DNA from: Candidatus Fermentibacterota bacterium
GTDB taxonomy: Bacteria > Fermentibacterota > Fermentibacteria > Fermentibacterales > JCC-6
DNA length: 33,759 bases
Reading direction: 5' to 3'
Assembly: GCA_030592645.1 (NCBI GenBank)
Contig: JAUVIR010000035.1
Coordinates: forward strand, 1 to 33,759
Positions 32,745-33,759 of this stretch are shown piece by piece. Positions within the stretch are counted from its first letter, which is position 1; each line of letters opens with the position of its first letter. Under the pieces are notes generated by a model. It was not told the origin of the DNA. It did not search any database and was given only the letters and a program-made list of their open reading frames with translations. A program made the position numbers and the translations under genes.

Positions 32745-33759
32745 ATGATTGGGTTCTGCGTTCTGCTTCTGACCTGCCTTGGAGTAACCCCCGGTCCCGG
32801 GTGGAGTAATCCGATTCTGGTCACGGATTCTGCAAATACGATAAGACGTATCCAGTACATCAACAGGGATTCCCAGGATCGATTTCATCTGGTGTGGGCA
32901 GGTTTCAATGATGAATCCAGAATTGCCTATAAGATCTTTCTGCTTGACGGTACAACTGTCTATCCAGAGACAATGATCTCAAGAGATACACAAAGTTACT
33001 ATCTTTCCGAAGTAGTCATGGGCGACAGTCTGATTATCTTCTGGAGGGAGTTCAGCCCTATCTATTACACCATAAGAAGCCTTGAGGACGGCAGCGAGAT
33101 AACTCCTGCAACATATCTTTTCACCACATCTACCCTCTATCCTTACATCAGAGCCTGTCCCGACACCCTTGGTCGTCTACACGTTCTCTTCAACAGAGGG
33201 GATGATGTGTACTACGCCGCATGGATCCCCGCACCAGGATCGGGTTTCATAACTGATTACGAGTGGAAGGTAGAGGGAGCTGATGCTGGCGGTGTCCTAC
33301 TGGTGGATGGGAACCGTGTCCATGTTGTGGTGCAGGACCCTGTTTATCACGATTATTCATACCTGCAGTACGATCTGGAAGGCAATACAGTTGTTCCTTT
33401 AACCGACTTTACTGAAGGTGACCTGAACTGTACTCGTTTTCCTGAATTGAATCTTGATTCAGATGGCAATCTGATGGTTGTAGAAGATGTATCAGAGAGC
33501 TACGTTCTCTGGAAACTCGACAAGTTCATTGGAGCAACACTCATCGATGAGAAAGTTATAGTTTCTGATTTCCCCCCCGAGATGTATATCAGTACTTCCT
33601 TCATTCTTCGTCATCTTCCGGGAACGGATGATTATTACCTCTGCTGGACAGATTCAGCAATAGACGATCAGATATTGTACATGCTGATTGACGGGGATGG
33701 TGATGTCCTTAGGGACTGGCAGATAGCCTATGATTACAGCGATGAAGACCCGGAAAACG
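32745..33759 (+). CDS. Secreted propeller-like protein, partial (runs off the right edge)
   Basis: An open frame of 338 codons without a stop continues past the window. The start is fixed by an in-frame TGA just before the ATG at 32745, with AGGTG seven or so bases upstream. The N-terminus MIGFCVLLLTCLGVTPGPGW is a short hydrophobic signal without basic residues. The visible part is beta-rich, with repeated aromatic/Asp motifs (FHLVWAGFNDESRIAYKIFL, RLHVLFNRGDDVYYAAW, YYLCWTDS) like the blades of sialidase/BNR-type propellers seen in long FCB secreted proteins. These often end in a sorting domain, which would lie outside the window. I cannot name its function. Confidence 0.7.
   Translation, partial: MIGFCVLLLTCLGVTPGPGWSNPILVTDSANTIRRIQYINRDSQDRFHLVWAGFNDESRIAYKIFLLDGTTVYPETMISRDTQSYYLSEVVMGDSLIIFWREFSPIYYTIRSLEDGSEITPATYLFTTSTLYPYIRACPDTLGRLHVLFNRGDDVYYAAWIPAPGSGFITDYEWKVEGADAGGVLLVDGNRVHVVVQDPVYHDYSYLQYDLEGNTVVPLTDFTEGDLNCTRFPELNLDSDGNLMVVEDVSESYVLWKLDKFIGATLIDEKVIVSDFPPEMYISTSFILRHLPGTDDYYLCWTDSAIDDQILYMLIDGDGDVLRDWQIAYDYSDEDPEN

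Overview
The window reads as chromosomal DNA from an uncultured Gram-negative bacterium, most likely of the FCB superphylum or a neighbouring candidate phylum (Fermentibacterota-like is my best guess, not proven). The reasons are a propeller protein with a C-terminal FlgD/Por-type sorting domain, a PorX-type response regulator with a PglZ domain, lipoproteins with a Cys-Gly-(Ser/Asp)-Asp start, VCBS-rich secreted proteins, moderate GC content and frequent TTG starts. Two tRNA genes, several small promoters with TTGACA-like -35 boxes and one clean terminator are visible. I see no insertion sequence, integrase, phage gene or CRISPR array.

Layout. 1-4234 (minus strand): a cluster of palindromes, a truncated C10 (streptopain-like) protease, a lipoprotein, and a large two-component-regulator-propeller protein with a sorting domain. 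4329-15410 (minus strand, transcribed leftwards from about 15.4 kb): a second-messenger island. In order of transcription it holds a membrane protein with two Tim44-like domains, two zinc ribbons and a TerB-like end, two TPR/HD-GYP proteins, a four-PAS HD-GYP protein, and a GGDEF/AAA-ATPase/TPR protein. 15566-23678 (plus strand): a tightly packed run of lipoprotein, LarA-family racemase, histidine kinase, PorX-like regulator, TsaE, TsaB, a RimI-purine nucleoside phosphorylase fusion and FolC, with overlaps or gaps of a few bases at every junction after the lipoprotein. 23731-29324 (plus strand): a small membrane protein, a sulfatase-modifying-factor-like lipoprotein and a 1503-residue secreted FG-GAP/transglutaminase protein. 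29358-33759: tRNA-Val (minus), an unrecognised 590-residue protein, tRNA-Met, a terminator, a secreted propeller-like protein and a secreted protein that runs off the right edge.

How the parts may work together. The leftward island has one predicted maker of c-di-GMP (with an inhibitory I-site) and three predicted breakers. Divergent from it, about 150 bp away at its nearest gene, lies the operon with the kinase and PorX-like regulator. In Bacteroidota PorX controls type IX secretion, and its PglZ domain is a phosphodiesterase reported to act on short oligonucleotides such as pGpG, the product of partial c-di-GMP hydrolysis. The most interesting hypothesis here is therefore a local c-di-GMP/pGpG circuit feeding a secretion regulator. 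It rests on domain recognition and gene placement only. The second striking item is the RimI-PNP fusion inside a t6A-modification operon.

Limits: all calls come from reading the sequence and known family motifs. No database search, structure prediction or codon statistics were run. No gene-free stretch exceeds 300 bases; the longest, 31489-31744, is AT-rich and shows nothing I can name apart from weak promoter-like strings.
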